From Aliidiomarina soli (GTDB lineage: Bacteria > Pseudomonadota > Gammaproteobacteria > Enterobacterales > Alteromonadaceae), in assembly GCF_003986975.1 (NCBI RefSeq), contig NZ_PIPO01000003.1, positions 1 to 64,000 on the forward strand: a DNA stretch of 64,000 nucleotides, given 5' to 3'. Both the position numbers and the translations under genes were made by a program. Below the pieces are notes generated by a model, which was not told the origin of the DNA, made no database searches, and saw nothing but the letters and a program-made list of their open reading frames with translations. Each line of letters opens with the position of its first letter. Position 1 is the first letter of the stretch. Shown here in pieces: positions 7,400 to 16,326 of this stretch.

Positions 7400-9571
7400 C
7401 TAATCTGCGTTCAAATTAGATGATTGCGATTCGCTTTGCAATTTATCAAGTAAGAAGGCCCACTGGTCGCTGACCTGGTCGATGCGCATCCAGGTAGGTG
7501 TGCCTGCGCCGTGTCCAGCACGTGTTTCGACCCGCAGTAGTACCGGGTTATCGCAGCTTTGTGCATTCTGTAAAGCCGCGGCAAATTTATAGCTATGCCA
7601 GGGCGCAACCCGATCATCGTGGTCGCCAGTGGTTATCAATGTAGCAGGGTAACAGACACCTGGTTCGACATTGTGCACTGGTGAATACGCGTGCAGGGCG
7701 GCAAATTCTTCGGCGTCAGTGGCCAGCCCATAGTCACTACCCCAGGCTTTCGCATTGGCACTTGAGGTGTGATAGCGCAGCATATCCAGTACCCCAACGT
7801 CGGGTAGTGCCGCTGCGAACAAGGAAGGCTGCTGGGTCATCACCGCGCCAACTAACAGACCACCATTGCTGGCTCCCTGAATCGCTAGCTGTTGCGGAGA
7901 GGTATACCCTTCGTCAATAAGGTAGCGGGCAGCGCTAATGAAGTCATCAAATACATTCTGCTTGTTTAGTTTAGTACCTGCTTGATGCCAGTTGGCACCG
8001 TATTCCCCGCCGCCGCGAAGATTGGGAATCGCCAGGACCCCACCGTGCTCCAGCCACACCGTATAGGAGGGGTTGTAGGATGGGGTTAACGCAACATTGA
8101 AGCCGCCGTACCCGTACAATAAAGTAGGGTTCGCAGAATCCAGTTCAATATCATGCCGGTGAACGATAAACATTGAGACTGCGGTACCATCATCACTTTC
8201 ATACCAAACCTGGCGGGTCCGGTAGTTACTCAGATCTGCCGGTGATTGGGCGCGGTCGATTTCTTCCACCTGCTGCTGCTCGATATCGTAGCGCAAGGTG
8301 ACGCCTGGCTCAGTAAAACTGCTGTAAGTGAAAAATGTTTCGAGGTGCGATGCCTGCCCGGTTAAGCTGTCGACGGACCCGATACCCGGCAATTCGACAC
8401 TGTCTTCATGGCGGCCATAGGCATTAAAAACTTCAATCTGTGAGTGCGCGTCATCCAGGTAATGAGCAAAGAACTTACCGCCGACGTAACGTACTTCACG
8501 CAAGGTCGCATCGCGCTCTGCAATCAGTTCTTGCCAGTGCTGAGGTTGCGGTCGATTGACATCAACTGCGATGACGCGGCCGTTCTCGGCTCCTGCGGTG
8601 GTACTGAAAAATAACAGGTTGGCATCGCTGTCGATAAATTCGTACAGGCCGTCCCAGTAATCAATGATACGTCGCCAGCGCGCGTCCCGGTTGGTTAAAT
8701 CAAGAATATGTACGGCATTGCTACTAAAGCCATCAGTGACAGTAGCAACCAGGAAACGGCCGTCGCGGGTTACTTCCGGGTAGGGATTCCAGCTCGGGTA
8801 CTGACTCAGGTCATAGATACGGCGATCATTGCGCTGGGCACTACCGATACGGTGGAAGTAAATCGCAACTGAACGTGAGTCATCAGCGTCACCGGCAGGC
8901 GTTTCCGGGTAGCGGCTGTAGTAAAAGCCCGACCCATCCGGCAGCCAACTGACATTAGAGAATTTGATCCCGGTCAGACGGTCAGCCAGGTCTTCACCAC
9001 TTTGAATGTCACGTACCCGAAACTCAACCCAGTCAGAACCGCCATCAGAAATGGCGTAGGCCAGGTATCGCGCGTTCGGGCTGACCATAACCCGGGTCAG
9101 TGAGACCGTGCCGTCATCGCTTAGCTGATTTGGGTCAAGTAAGGGCCGAGGTGCGCCATTTAACCCTTCACGAACATACAGGACCGACTGGTCCTGAAGG
9201 CCATTGTTCTGAAAATGGAAATAGAAGCGCCCATGGCGAAACGGGGTGCTGCTGCGTTCGTAGTTCCATACCTGAGTCAGGCGGGTCTTGAGTGCGTCCC
9301 GTTGCTCAAGGTCAGCCAGGTAAGGCAGGGTGACCCGGTTTTGCGCCGCCACCCATTGCTGCGTGGTCTGAGAGTTCACATCTTCCAGCCAGCGATACGG
9401 TTCCTGCACGCTGTTGCCGTGGTAATCGGTCACCTGGTCGCTGCGGGGGGAAACCGGATAGTCTAGTTCCTCATCGGCATGTTCAGCGGAGACTTGTTCG
9501 GTCGTGGTACAGGCGCTAAGCGCAGCACTGACCGTCATAATGGTAACCATAGAAAACAACAACTTATTCAT
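7400..9571 (-). CDS. Lipoprotein prolyl oligopeptidase (S9A family)
   Basis: S9A prolyl oligopeptidases cut short peptides after proline. The 723-residue protein has an N-terminal lipoprotein signal (LSAC near residue 20), so it is probably anchored in the envelope rather than cytosolic. A beta-propeller domain follows (about 80-450), starting with the family motif EPYRWLEDV. The C-terminal hydrolase domain shows LYGYGGFN, the nucleophile motif GASNGGLL with Ser568, DHDDRV with the acid, and AGHGAG with the histidine. Length is normal for the family plus the lipid anchor. It is 41 bases after tmcA on the same strand and may be co-transcribed. It fits a peptide-degrading marine lifestyle. Confidence 0.94.
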   Translation of the reverse strand: MNKLLFSMVTIMTVSAALSACTTTEQVSAEHADEELDYPVSPRSDQVTDYHGNSVQEPYRWLEDVNSQTTQQWVAAQNRVTLPYLADLEQRDALKTRLTQVWNYERSSTPFRHGRFYFHFQNNGLQDQSVLYVREGLNGAPRPLLDPNQLSDDGTVSLTRVMVSPNARYLAYAISDGGSDWVEFRVRDIQSGEDLADRLTGIKFSNVSWLPDGSGFYYSRYPETPAGDADDSRSVAIYFHRIGSAQRNDRRIYDLSQYPSWNPYPEVTRDGRFLVATVTDGFSSNAVHILDLTNRDARWRRIIDYWDGLYEFIDSDANLLFFSTTAGAENGRVIAVDVNRPQPQHWQELIAERDATLREVRYVGGKFFAHYLDDAHSQIEVFNAYGRHEDSVELPGIGSVDSLTGQASHLETFFTYSSFTEPGVTLRYDIEQQQVEEIDRAQSPADLSNYRTRQVWYESDDGTAVSMFIVHRHDIELDSANPTLLYGYGGFNVALTPSYNPSYTVWLEHGGVLAIPNLRGGGEYGANWHQAGTKLNKQNVFDDFISAARYLIDEGYTSPQQLAIQGASNGGLLVGAVMTQQPSLFAAALPDVGVLDMLRYHTSSANAKAWGSDYGLATDAEEFAALHAYSPVHNVEPGVCYPATLITTGDHDDRVAPWHSYKFAAALQNAQSCDNPVLLRVETRAGHGAGTPTWMRIDQVSDQWAFLLDKLQSESQSSNLNAD

Positions 9572-9612
9572 TAGCTACATACCTATTGGGCGCAGGGGAT
9601 ATTGGCGCATTA

Positions 9613-11586
9613 CTATATCTTTACACTCAACTCGAAACAAATCTGTCGCAGTGCCTTAAGCAAATCTTTACGTCCGTGAATGTTGTAGTGGTCTTGCAAT
9701 GTCTCTGGCGGCGCCTGATTCACCGCAGCACAGGCTAATAAATGGCTGGCGTTGAGCCATTCAGGGTTGACCAACAACGTTGGCAGCAATGAGGGGAAGT
9801 CAAACTGGCCGTTAGCGAAATCAAGCAGGCGTTGATGAGCTAGCGTTTGATATGACTCCTGATGCGGCGCAAAAGGGGTCGTTGCGGCTGACGCCAACTG
9901 CTGCTGCAGCCCGTAATTGAGCTTTAGGAGCTGAACATAGCCAGGTAATTCATGCTGGAAAAAGGCTGCCCACTGCGCAATGGAGGGGGCCAACCTGACG
10001 TCAGAGGCTTTAACACAAACGCAGGCGTAGCGGCCTGACACTGTATCCGGACGAGATCCCAGACGAACACTTTGATAGCCGTTGTGGTTCCAGAAGCAAA
10101 CCAGTTCTGCGCTGGCACCAAAGCTGGTCCCTATAAGAGCCGTCCCGGTCTGGTCAGCAAGCTGGTCTATGTGACCAAGCAGAGCGCTGCCAAGTCCCTG
10201 TTGTTGCAGTGAAGGCCGGACTGCGATGCGAACCACCCGCAGCATGCGGGTGCTTGCGATTGAAGGGTCTCGCAGATGGCGCGCTAAGAGTTGCGGTAGC
10301 AGCGAGCCTGGAGGACGACGCCGTCCGGCGACAATGTCATCGGCCAGCCCGGCAGGTAAACAGCCTTCTTCAGCCAGCCAGGCGACCCCAGTCAACTGCT
10401 CACCAGAGTATTGAAGCAGCAGGCTTTGCTGCTCGTCATCCAGTAGCAATTTGAGATCATTTGCACTGGTTTGATAATGCGCGTCCATCAACAGGCTAAA
10501 GCAGGTTGTTAACTCCGCTTCATCCAGTGCACTGGCTCGGGAATGGATGTATTTCAATGCCTGCTCGCTGTACGCCGGCCCGGGGAGTTGTTCGTTCTCG
10601 CCATTTTGCAGCAACAATCGTTGCTCAAGCCATTCTTCAAGCGGGCAGCCACTAGCATAGCGAAATGGCTCAGTCAGGGTTAGCTGTCGTGCATGGGTAA
10701 AGCGTTGCTGAAGGGTTTTCTGAAACTGGATCAGGAAGCCCCGGCCACAACATTCATAGCCCTGAGTGGTGGTCGCCATAATAACCCCGGGATAACGCTG
10801 CAGAAGTTTCTCCAGCATATGCCGGGGAAGGTTGGCGGCTTCGTCCAGTAACAGGGTGCCCTGACAAGGCTCAGCATCATCAGCGAGCAAGGCGTCGGGG
10901 GCCACGAAACGAGGCGGAGAGCTGGCTTCAGTGATGGGTAAATGGCCATGGCGCAGAACCACCTCTGCCTGGCGTCTTGACGGTGCCGAAATAATGACAG
11001 GGTGATTTGCTTCGAGCAGGCGGCGGGCCAATGCGCCCAGCACCGTCGACTTACCGCGGCCACGGGGCGCGCTAATTAACGCTGGCTGGTCCGGGTAGAT
11101 GCGCTGGTGCTCGAGTAAGGCGTTGAGAACTTCAGTTTGCTCCGCACTCAACTGGGTGCCAGGTTTCATGTCGAGCGAGGGCAAGGGCAGTCCCCGTAGA
11201 TCAATCGTCTCATCGGGCTGTAGCTGGTGTTTGATGTACAGGCCAGCGGGTTGACGCTGCAACAGATGCTTTAGAAACGGGCTTAGCTGTCGATCAACCT
11301 GTAGCACGAGCAGCCCGCCTGCGACCAAGGTTCCGGCTAATGCTGCCAGCGCGTCTGCGTGTTGCTGCTGGCGAAAGTCGAGTACCACACAGGAATACGC
11401 GCGTCCGAGGTAGGCGCGGTAGCTCTTTAACGGCACCGGGTAGTCACCACCCATACAAAGCGCTGGTTGCGGCCATTGAACCTGAGACAGGGGGGCTGTG
11501 GAGTCGCCTTGCAATACCAGCAGGCCGCGCCAATGATTTGACGCGGCCTGCTGTAAGAGCTGTTCGATAGCCTGGTAAAGTTGCAT
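9613..11586 (-). CDS. tmcA: tRNA(Met) cytidine acetyltransferase TmcA
   Basis: TmcA uses ATP and acetyl-CoA to form N4-acetylcytidine at the wobble base of elongator tRNA-Met, which prevents misreading of AUA. The 657-residue protein has an N-terminal domain, an RNA-helicase-like module with Walker A SAPRGRGKST (about 172-181) and Walker B LLLDEAANLP (DEAA near 248-251), and a GNAT acetyltransferase domain with RIAVRPSLQQQGLGSALL. A C-terminal tail ends the protein. Length and order match E. coli TmcA (671 residues). It lies between the NSS transporter and peptidase genes on the same strand. Confidence 0.93.
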   Translation of the reverse strand: MQLYQAIEQLLQQAASNHWRGLLVLQGDSTAPLSQVQWPQPALCMGGDYPVPLKSYRAYLGRAYSCVVLDFRQQQHADALAALAGTLVAGGLLVLQVDRQLSPFLKHLLQRQPAGLYIKHQLQPDETIDLRGLPLPSLDMKPGTQLSAEQTEVLNALLEHQRIYPDQPALISAPRGRGKSTVLGALARRLLEANHPVIISAPSRRQAEVVLRHGHLPITEASSPPRFVAPDALLADDAEPCQGTLLLDEAANLPRHMLEKLLQRYPGVIMATTTQGYECCGRGFLIQFQKTLQQRFTHARQLTLTEPFRYASGCPLEEWLEQRLLLQNGENEQLPGPAYSEQALKYIHSRASALDEAELTTCFSLLMDAHYQTSANDLKLLLDDEQQSLLLQYSGEQLTGVAWLAEEGCLPAGLADDIVAGRRRPPGSLLPQLLARHLRDPSIASTRMLRVVRIAVRPSLQQQGLGSALLGHIDQLADQTGTALIGTSFGASAELVCFWNHNGYQSVRLGSRPDTVSGRYACVCVKASDVRLAPSIAQWAAFFQHELPGYVQLLKLNYGLQQQLASAATTPFAPHQESYQTLAHQRLLDFANGQFDFPSLLPTLLVNPEWLNASHLLACAAVNQAPPETLQDHYNIHGRKDLLKALRQICFELSVKI

Positions 11587-11631
11587 CAGCTACCTGTCTG
11601 TCCTGAAGTAGCGGCTAGCAAACCTAGCCGT

Positions 11632-13050
11632 TTAAAAAAGCGGGCTGGCGAAGAAAATCGACGCCACGGTATTAATAAAGACGACTGCCAGAATAACTGG
11701 AATGAAGGTTGTCAGCGAGAAGCTAATGTACTTACGTAGCAAGCTGCTGCGATAGCTTGCGTTGCCTTCTGCTAACGCCTCGTGAAAATCCGGTCGCTTC
11801 CAACGCCAGACTACGAATAAACAGATCAGTAGCCCGTTCAGTGGTAGCACAGTGTCATAGAAAACATCATAGATGAAATCAAAGAAAGATTTGGACTTGC
11901 CACCATAGGTGAACAGTTCAGTGAACACGTTGAGCATGCCAAACGAGGCAATCGCAATCAGCGTCAGGGTGCCCATGGTGAGTGCAAGCACACCGAGCGC
12001 GCGCTTGCGCGACACATTGTACTTGCGGGTAATGGTCGCGGTAGGTACCTCGATAATTGAAACCAGCGAGGTGATAGCAGCAAAAAATACCAATAGAAAG
12101 AATAGCCCAGCGACAATGCTGGCACCGACATAGCCGATGGTTTCCTGCAGGGCGAGAAATATCTGCGGCAGGAAGGTGAAAATCATGGCCACGGACGAGT
12201 CACTGAGGCTTTCCGGATTAGTGCCCGGGTCAAACACGAAAATAGCCGGAAGTACCATTAAGCCGGCAATAAAGGCGACCAGTGAGTCGGTGATAGCGAC
12301 TAGTTTTGCTGACCCAACCAAGTCATCGCGCTGACGGAAATAGGAACCGTAAGTGATTAAAATACCCATACCAAGCGACAGCGAAAAGAATGCCTGGGAC
12401 AGTGCGCCACTAATGACGCTGCCATTCACCTGAGAAAAGTCAGGAACAAGAAAGAATTTCACCCCGGTAAAGGCATTGTCGAGCGTGAGTACAAAAATGA
12501 CCAGCGCAATCAGCATCACGAATAAAGCAGGCATTAGTAAACGGGCGGCGCGTTCGATACCACCGCGTACCCCGCCGACCAGAATGAAGTGAACAATGGC
12601 TGCCACTACCACCAGGTAAGCAAATATGGAGTAGGAATTAACGAACGTGCCGAAATAGTCTGGGTTTGCCAGCTGGTCGAGGTTACCGAAAACGGTGTTG
12701 AGGAAGTAGCCGAGAATCCACACGGTAATAACCATGTAGAAGACGCCGATCATAAACGGGGTTAGCACCGCCAGCCAACCTGCGAAACGCCAGTTGCTTT
12801 TGCTTCCGGCAATACTCGGATAGGCACCTTGAGGATCAAGCTGTGTTTTACGGCCGAGGTTCATTTCGGCCAGCATGATCGGGAGGCAAATGAACACCAC
12901 GAACAAGGCATAAATGACCAGAAATGCGCCACCACCACCTTTGGTTGCTGCCACCGGGAAACCGACAATATTACCGATGCCCACGGCGGAACCAGCTGCG
13001 GCCAGAATAAACCCAAGTTTCGAGCTAAAATGCTCACGTTCGGCGTTCAT
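11632..13050 (-). CDS. Sodium-dependent transporter, NSS (SNF) family
   Basis: Neurotransmitter:sodium symporter family members couple Na+ entry to uptake of amino acids or amines. The 472-residue protein has the family's TM1 signature (FILAAAGSAVGIGNIVGFP), followed by the glycine-rich GGGGAFLVIY and IMLAEMNLGR. I count about 11 or 12 hydrophobic segments. The substrate cannot be told from sequence; amino acids such as tyrosine or alanine are the usual guess for bacterial members. It precedes tmcA by 45 bases on the same strand. A GGGG ribosome site lies before the ATG. Confidence 0.92.
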   Translation of the reverse strand: MNAEREHFSSKLGFILAAAGSAVGIGNIVGFPVAATKGGGGAFLVIYALFVVFICLPIMLAEMNLGRKTQLDPQGAYPSIAGSKSNWRFAGWLAVLTPFMIGVFYMVITVWILGYFLNTVFGNLDQLANPDYFGTFVNSYSIFAYLVVVAAIVHFILVGGVRGGIERAARLLMPALFVMLIALVIFVLTLDNAFTGVKFFLVPDFSQVNGSVISGALSQAFFSLSLGMGILITYGSYFRQRDDLVGSAKLVAITDSLVAFIAGLMVLPAIFVFDPGTNPESLSDSSVAMIFTFLPQIFLALQETIGYVGASIVAGLFFLLVFFAAITSLVSIIEVPTATITRKYNVSRKRALGVLALTMGTLTLIAIASFGMLNVFTELFTYGGKSKSFFDFIYDVFYDTVLPLNGLLICLFVVWRWKRPDFHEALAEGNASYRSSLLRKYISFSLTTFIPVILAVVFINTVASIFFASPLF

Positions 13051-13108
13051 AACACCCCTTTATTTTCGTTATAGTTTGCAGAAGTGGCATCGGTTATATC
13101 AGGTTTTA

Positions 13109-13132
13109 CTGCTCGGCGGCAAATCCGAGCAG
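13109..13132. other. Hairpin between MFS and NSS genes
   Basis: CTGCTCGG and CCGAGCAG form a perfect eight-pair stem around an eight-base loop in the 155-base gap between two minus-strand genes. No T tract follows on either strand. It may be a Rho-independent-like pause, an mRNA 3' stabiliser for the MFS gene, or an operator. I cannot choose between these. Confidence 0.5.
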
Positions 13133-13205
13133 TTAAATAGCCGTCGTCCTGCGCTGTGCAGTGTAAACTGGTGCAAACATTAAATTCTATTGCTAACGAA
13201 AGGGG

Positions 13206-14393
13206 TTAGCGTTGTAACAGGCTGCGCAACACAATGCCGAGTAACGGGCAGATCGCCATAATTGAGACCATGGCGAGCGGTGAACCATCGCCAAAAAAAC
13301 CGACCAGTGCGCCAGAGATTGCTCCCAGCGTAAAGCCGCTGGCACTGATTAATGCGGTCGCGGTCGCCGCACTGTGCGGGAAAAAATCAGTTGCGCTGGA
13401 CATGCCGTTGGCAACGATAAAGCCTTGCATGCCAACAAATAGCATCACCAGAGGCACCAGGGTAAACAAGGTTAATGGCAGCCATAGCAGCGCTGCCAGC
13501 ATCGTAGCACCAATCAGTAACTGGCCGTATTGAGCGGCACGCAGAATAAGTCGGGCGTCAAAATGACGTAACAAACGAATATTGATCTGGTTACTGATGG
13601 TCAGTGTCAGAATATTAGCGCCAAAGAGGAACGGGTAGAGCGCTTCACTGGCGCCGTAGTGACCCATGTAAACACCGGGGGAGCCAGTAATAAACGCGAA
13701 CATGCCAGCGTTAGCCATAGCGGTCGAAAATAAAAATGCCAGGGCGGGGCGGCTTTTGAGAACAGCCAGGTAACGCCGCAGCGGACTGATAATAGTGACG
13801 TGCTGAGCGAGCCTGGTTTCCGGAAGGTTGAGTCTGAGTACCAGAAGCAAAATGGCCGCATAAGCAAACAGAAACATAAAAATGGCTCGCCAATCGGCGA
13901 ATAGAAGCAGGAAACTGCCAATAAAAGGGGCTGCCAGAGGGGCTATCATCAGGATGGTAACAATTTGCGACAGCACCTGCGCGCTCTCTCGTCCGGAATA
14001 GCGATCACGGACCATGGCCATGGTATTAACTACCCCCATGCCGCCGCCAAAGGCCTGTAATAAGCGACCCACCCAGAGTAGCTCAATGCGCCAGCCTATT
14101 GCGGTGAGCAGGCTACCCAGCATGAACAGCGTCAGGCCAATCAGAATTGTCAGGCGTCGGCCGTGTTTATCTGATAGTGGTCCGCCAAATAGCTGACCTG
14201 CAGCGAAGCCAAGCAGGAACAGGCTGAGGGTAATTTCAATCTGATGCAAGGAGGTGTTTAAGTCGTCGGCCATGCTCGGAATAGCCGGCAGGTAAGCGTC
14301 AATTGCCAGTGGACCGAGCGCAACCAGCGCGGCAAGCATCCAGGCAAAACCTCGAATGGGGGTGGCAATTGTGCGTTCTGTGGCGTCCGTCAT
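13206..14393 (-). CDS. Bcr/CflA family MFS multidrug efflux transporter
   Basis: The 395-residue protein is a 12-segment major facilitator of the DHA1 type. The Bcr/CflA signatures seen are LGPLAIDAYLPAIPSM in the first helix, the loop 2-3 motif GPLSDKHGRR, and the motif-C-like segment around ILMIAPLAAPFIGSFLL. Such carriers export drugs such as bicyclomycin or chloramphenicol, or in some cases cysteine and polyamines; the substrate here is not predictable. The ATG is preceded by AGGAA at a longer than usual distance of 12 bases. It is divergent from yjdM. Confidence 0.92.
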   Translation of the reverse strand: MTDATERTIATPIRGFAWMLAALVALGPLAIDAYLPAIPSMADDLNTSLHQIEITLSLFLLGFAAGQLFGGPLSDKHGRRLTILIGLTLFMLGSLLTAIGWRIELLWVGRLLQAFGGGMGVVNTMAMVRDRYSGRESAQVLSQIVTILMIAPLAAPFIGSFLLLFADWRAIFMFLFAYAAILLLVLRLNLPETRLAQHVTIISPLRRYLAVLKSRPALAFLFSTAMANAGMFAFITGSPGVYMGHYGASEALYPFLFGANILTLTISNQINIRLLRHFDARLILRAAQYGQLLIGATMLAALLWLPLTLFTLVPLVMLFVGMQGFIVANGMSSATDFFPHSAATATALISASGFTLGAISGALVGFFGDGSPLAMVSIMAICPLLGIVLRSLLQR

Positions 14394-14574
14394 GTTACTA
14401 CTAAGTTCCTGCCCAGATTAAGAATTTGCAAACCAGTATATAGCATTTATGGACCGACCTTTATCATAGTTATGCATATTGTTATGCGGCGGCCCATGTC
14501 GAATATAGACTTCCCTCAAGCCGTCTGGCATGATCCGGCGTCTTTCCGACTTCGCAAACTAATAAGGCGCGCTC

Positions 14575-14916
14575 ATGAGTAGCTTACCGAATTGCCCTCA
14601 ATGTGGCTCTGAATATACCTATGAAGATGGCAATATGCTGGTCTGTCCGGAATGTGCCCATGAATGGTCAACGCTTGCTGAAGCGGACACCTCTGAGCAG
14701 AGTGCGGGCATTCATGATGCCAATGGCAATCCGCTGCAGGATGGCGATACGGTGACTGTGATCAAGGATCTGAAGGTCAAGGGGTCGTCCCTGGTGGTCA
14801 AAGTAGGGACTAAAGTAAAAAATATACGCCTGGTTGATGGCGACCATGATATCGATTGTAAAATTGACGGTATCGGGCCGATGAAACTGAAGTCAGAGTT
14901 CGTTAAGAAAGCGTAA
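14575..14916 (+). CDS. yjdM: YjdM (PhnA-type) zinc-ribbon protein
   Basis: The 113-residue protein has an N-terminal zinc ribbon (CPQC at 8-11 and CPEC at 24-27) and a C-terminal PhnA domain with the conserved [17 protein letters not shown] and the [15 protein letters not shown] block. Although once called an alkylphosphonate uptake protein, the family is not part of the phosphonate pathway and its function is unsettled. Length agrees with E. coli YjdM (111). AAGG lies before the ATG. It converges with zapE, and the coding ends overlap by 14 bases. Confidence 0.93.
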   Translation: MSSLPNCPQCGSEYTYEDGNMLVCPECAHEWSTLAEADTSEQSAGIHDANGNPLQDGDTVTVIKDLKVKGSSLVVKVGTKVKNIRLVDGDHDIDCKIDGIGPMKLKSEFVKKA

Positions 14917-15964
14917 GAGGCCAGCGTTGCATCTCGTACAGTCTTGAGCTGCAGCGTGCAAAGGGTACTGCCAGTTGTTTGGCCTGATAAAGTTCAGCCG
15001 GCATTTTTTCAGCATTGATCAAGAGCAGGCACTGGCGGTCGTAGCACTCATCAACCAACGCAATAAAGCGGCGGGCCTCGTTGTCCCGTTTGCTGAAGTG
15101 GGTTTCCTGATGCTCGCGCTGGTACGATTCCTCGACGCCGTGAACAATCGCTTTTTCAGCCTGGTAACTGAAAGCTGGCACCTGATTTACCGCAATCGCC
15201 CGATAGCGGCTGGCTAATTCCATATAATCGCGCTGACTGCGCGGCCCGTCACATAAATCTGCAAAATCAAAAAGAGCCACGGATGCGTTGCTGCCACGGC
15301 ATTCTATCGGGCGGCCGAGTACCTCCAGCGAGTGGGGGGCCGACAGTTCCGCAGCAAGGTCTTCGATATGCTGACGAAAAGCCTGGTCGCTTTGCTGTAG
15401 CCAGTAGTAGGGGGGATTATCTGCCTGCTCTAACAAACGATAGTCGCTACCACCGTCCAGATGCACCACTTCACAATGCAGTTTGATTTGTTCAATAGCA
15501 GGGAGGAACCGGTCCCGTTGTAAGCCATTGCGATACAGTTGGTCAGGGGCGGTGTTAGATGTGGTCACCAGGATCACATCGAGTGCAAACAGATGCGTCC
15601 ACAAAGTTCCAAGTAGCATTGCATCGGCAATATCCTCAACCATAAACTCGTCGAGGCAAAGAACCCGATAGCTGGCAGCCCAGTCGATAGCTACATGGCG
15701 TAACGGGTCTTCTTTACCTGCATGCTGCTGCAGAGCCTGATGAACCCGACGCATAAAATGATGATAATGCAGACGGATCTTCGCGGAGCACTGCAGCTTT
15801 TGGTAAAACTGGTTCATCAGCATGCTTTTACCACGACCAACAGGCCCTTCAATATAAAGGCCTCGCTCGCATTCCTGCTGTTGTTCGAGACGCTGGCGCA
15901 GATGGTTAAGGCGCTGTGCTACCTGTTCCTGCGCGGGGTCTAGTGTAAGGCTGTCTGCATTCAT
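14903..15964 (-). CDS. zapE: Cell division ATPase ZapE (AFG1 family)
   Basis: ZapE is an AAA-type ATPase that associates with FtsZ at late division, especially under low oxygen or heat. The 353-residue protein shows Walker [11 protein letters not shown], the HHFMRRVH segment, Walker [16 protein letters not shown], the sensor segment [21 protein letters not shown], and the C-terminal YEMQRWPL typical of the family (about 375 residues). The N terminus is slightly short, which may be lineage-specific. The ribosome site before the ATG is weak. Mitochondrial relatives act in protein quality control, so the exact role is partly inference. Confidence 0.92.
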   Translation of the reverse strand: MNADSLTLDPAQEQVAQRLNHLRQRLEQQQECERGLYIEGPVGRGKSMLMNQFYQKLQCSAKIRLHYHHFMRRVHQALQQHAGKEDPLRHVAIDWAASYRVLCLDEFMVEDIADAMLLGTLWTHLFALDVILVTTSNTAPDQLYRNGLQRDRFLPAIEQIKLHCEVVHLDGGSDYRLLEQADNPPYYWLQQSDQAFRQHIEDLAAELSAPHSLEVLGRPIECRGSNASVALFDFADLCDGPRSQRDYMELASRYRAIAVNQVPAFSYQAEKAIVHGVEESYQREHQETHFSKRDNEARRFIALVDECYDRQCLLLINAEKMPAELYQAKQLAVPFARCSSRLYEMQRWPLTLS

Positions 15965-16043
15965 TGGGGCATTCTAACGCTTTCTGCTAAGCTAATGAAC
16001 AACTTGAGTTTTCTTTATTAGATTAGACGAAGAGAGGCATGCA

Positions 16044-16250
16044 ATGGGAATTCGGATTTTTGCTTTACTGGCAGCCTGCGCTGTTATGGTCGCATGCTCG
16101 TCGACTGATATGAGTGATGCAGAGCGCGATGCGCGGATGGCAGAGTGCCAGCTCATTGATGATGACCGTGAACGGGCTGAGTGTCTGGAGCGACTGGCGC
16201 TGGGTGAAGATGCTGTTGATCCGTCAGGACAGGTAGAACCTGTTCAGTAA
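16044..16250 (+). CDS. Small lipoprotein of unknown function
   Basis: The 68-residue product has a hydrophobic N terminus ending in a lipobox (VMVACSS, Cys near 18). A short, acidic, charge-rich helix-forming stretch follows, with two more cysteines (AECQLI, AECLER) spaced 12 residues apart. An AGAGG ribosome site supports the start. I do not recognise a family. The twin cysteines could form an intramolecular disulfide across a helical hairpin in the periplasm. It lies just upstream of the diguanylate cyclase, but the intervening promoter-like sequence suggests separate control. Confidence 0.75.
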   Translation: MGIRIFALLAACAVMVACSSTDMSDAERDARMAECQLIDDDRERAECLERLALGEDAVDPSGQVEPVQ

Positions 16251-16257
16251 AGAAGCC

Positions 16258-16299
16258 TTGGTGTAGATCAACATAGCCTAATTCAATCCTACCTATACT
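16258..16299 (+). promoter_or_regulatory. FNR-like box and -10 element before the globin-coupled diguanylate cyclase
   Basis: TTGGTGTAGATCAA at 16258-16271 matches the FNR consensus TTGAT-N4-ATCAA at nine of ten fixed bases. A -10 element TATACT lies at 16294-16299. The box centre is 29.5 bases before the -10, which corresponds to about -41.5, the class II activator position. No good -35 is present, as expected for an activated promoter. CRP-family relatives could also bind. Confidence 0.65.
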
Positions 16300-16326
16300 G
16301 CGGTAAACCAATCGGGGGACTGCAGT

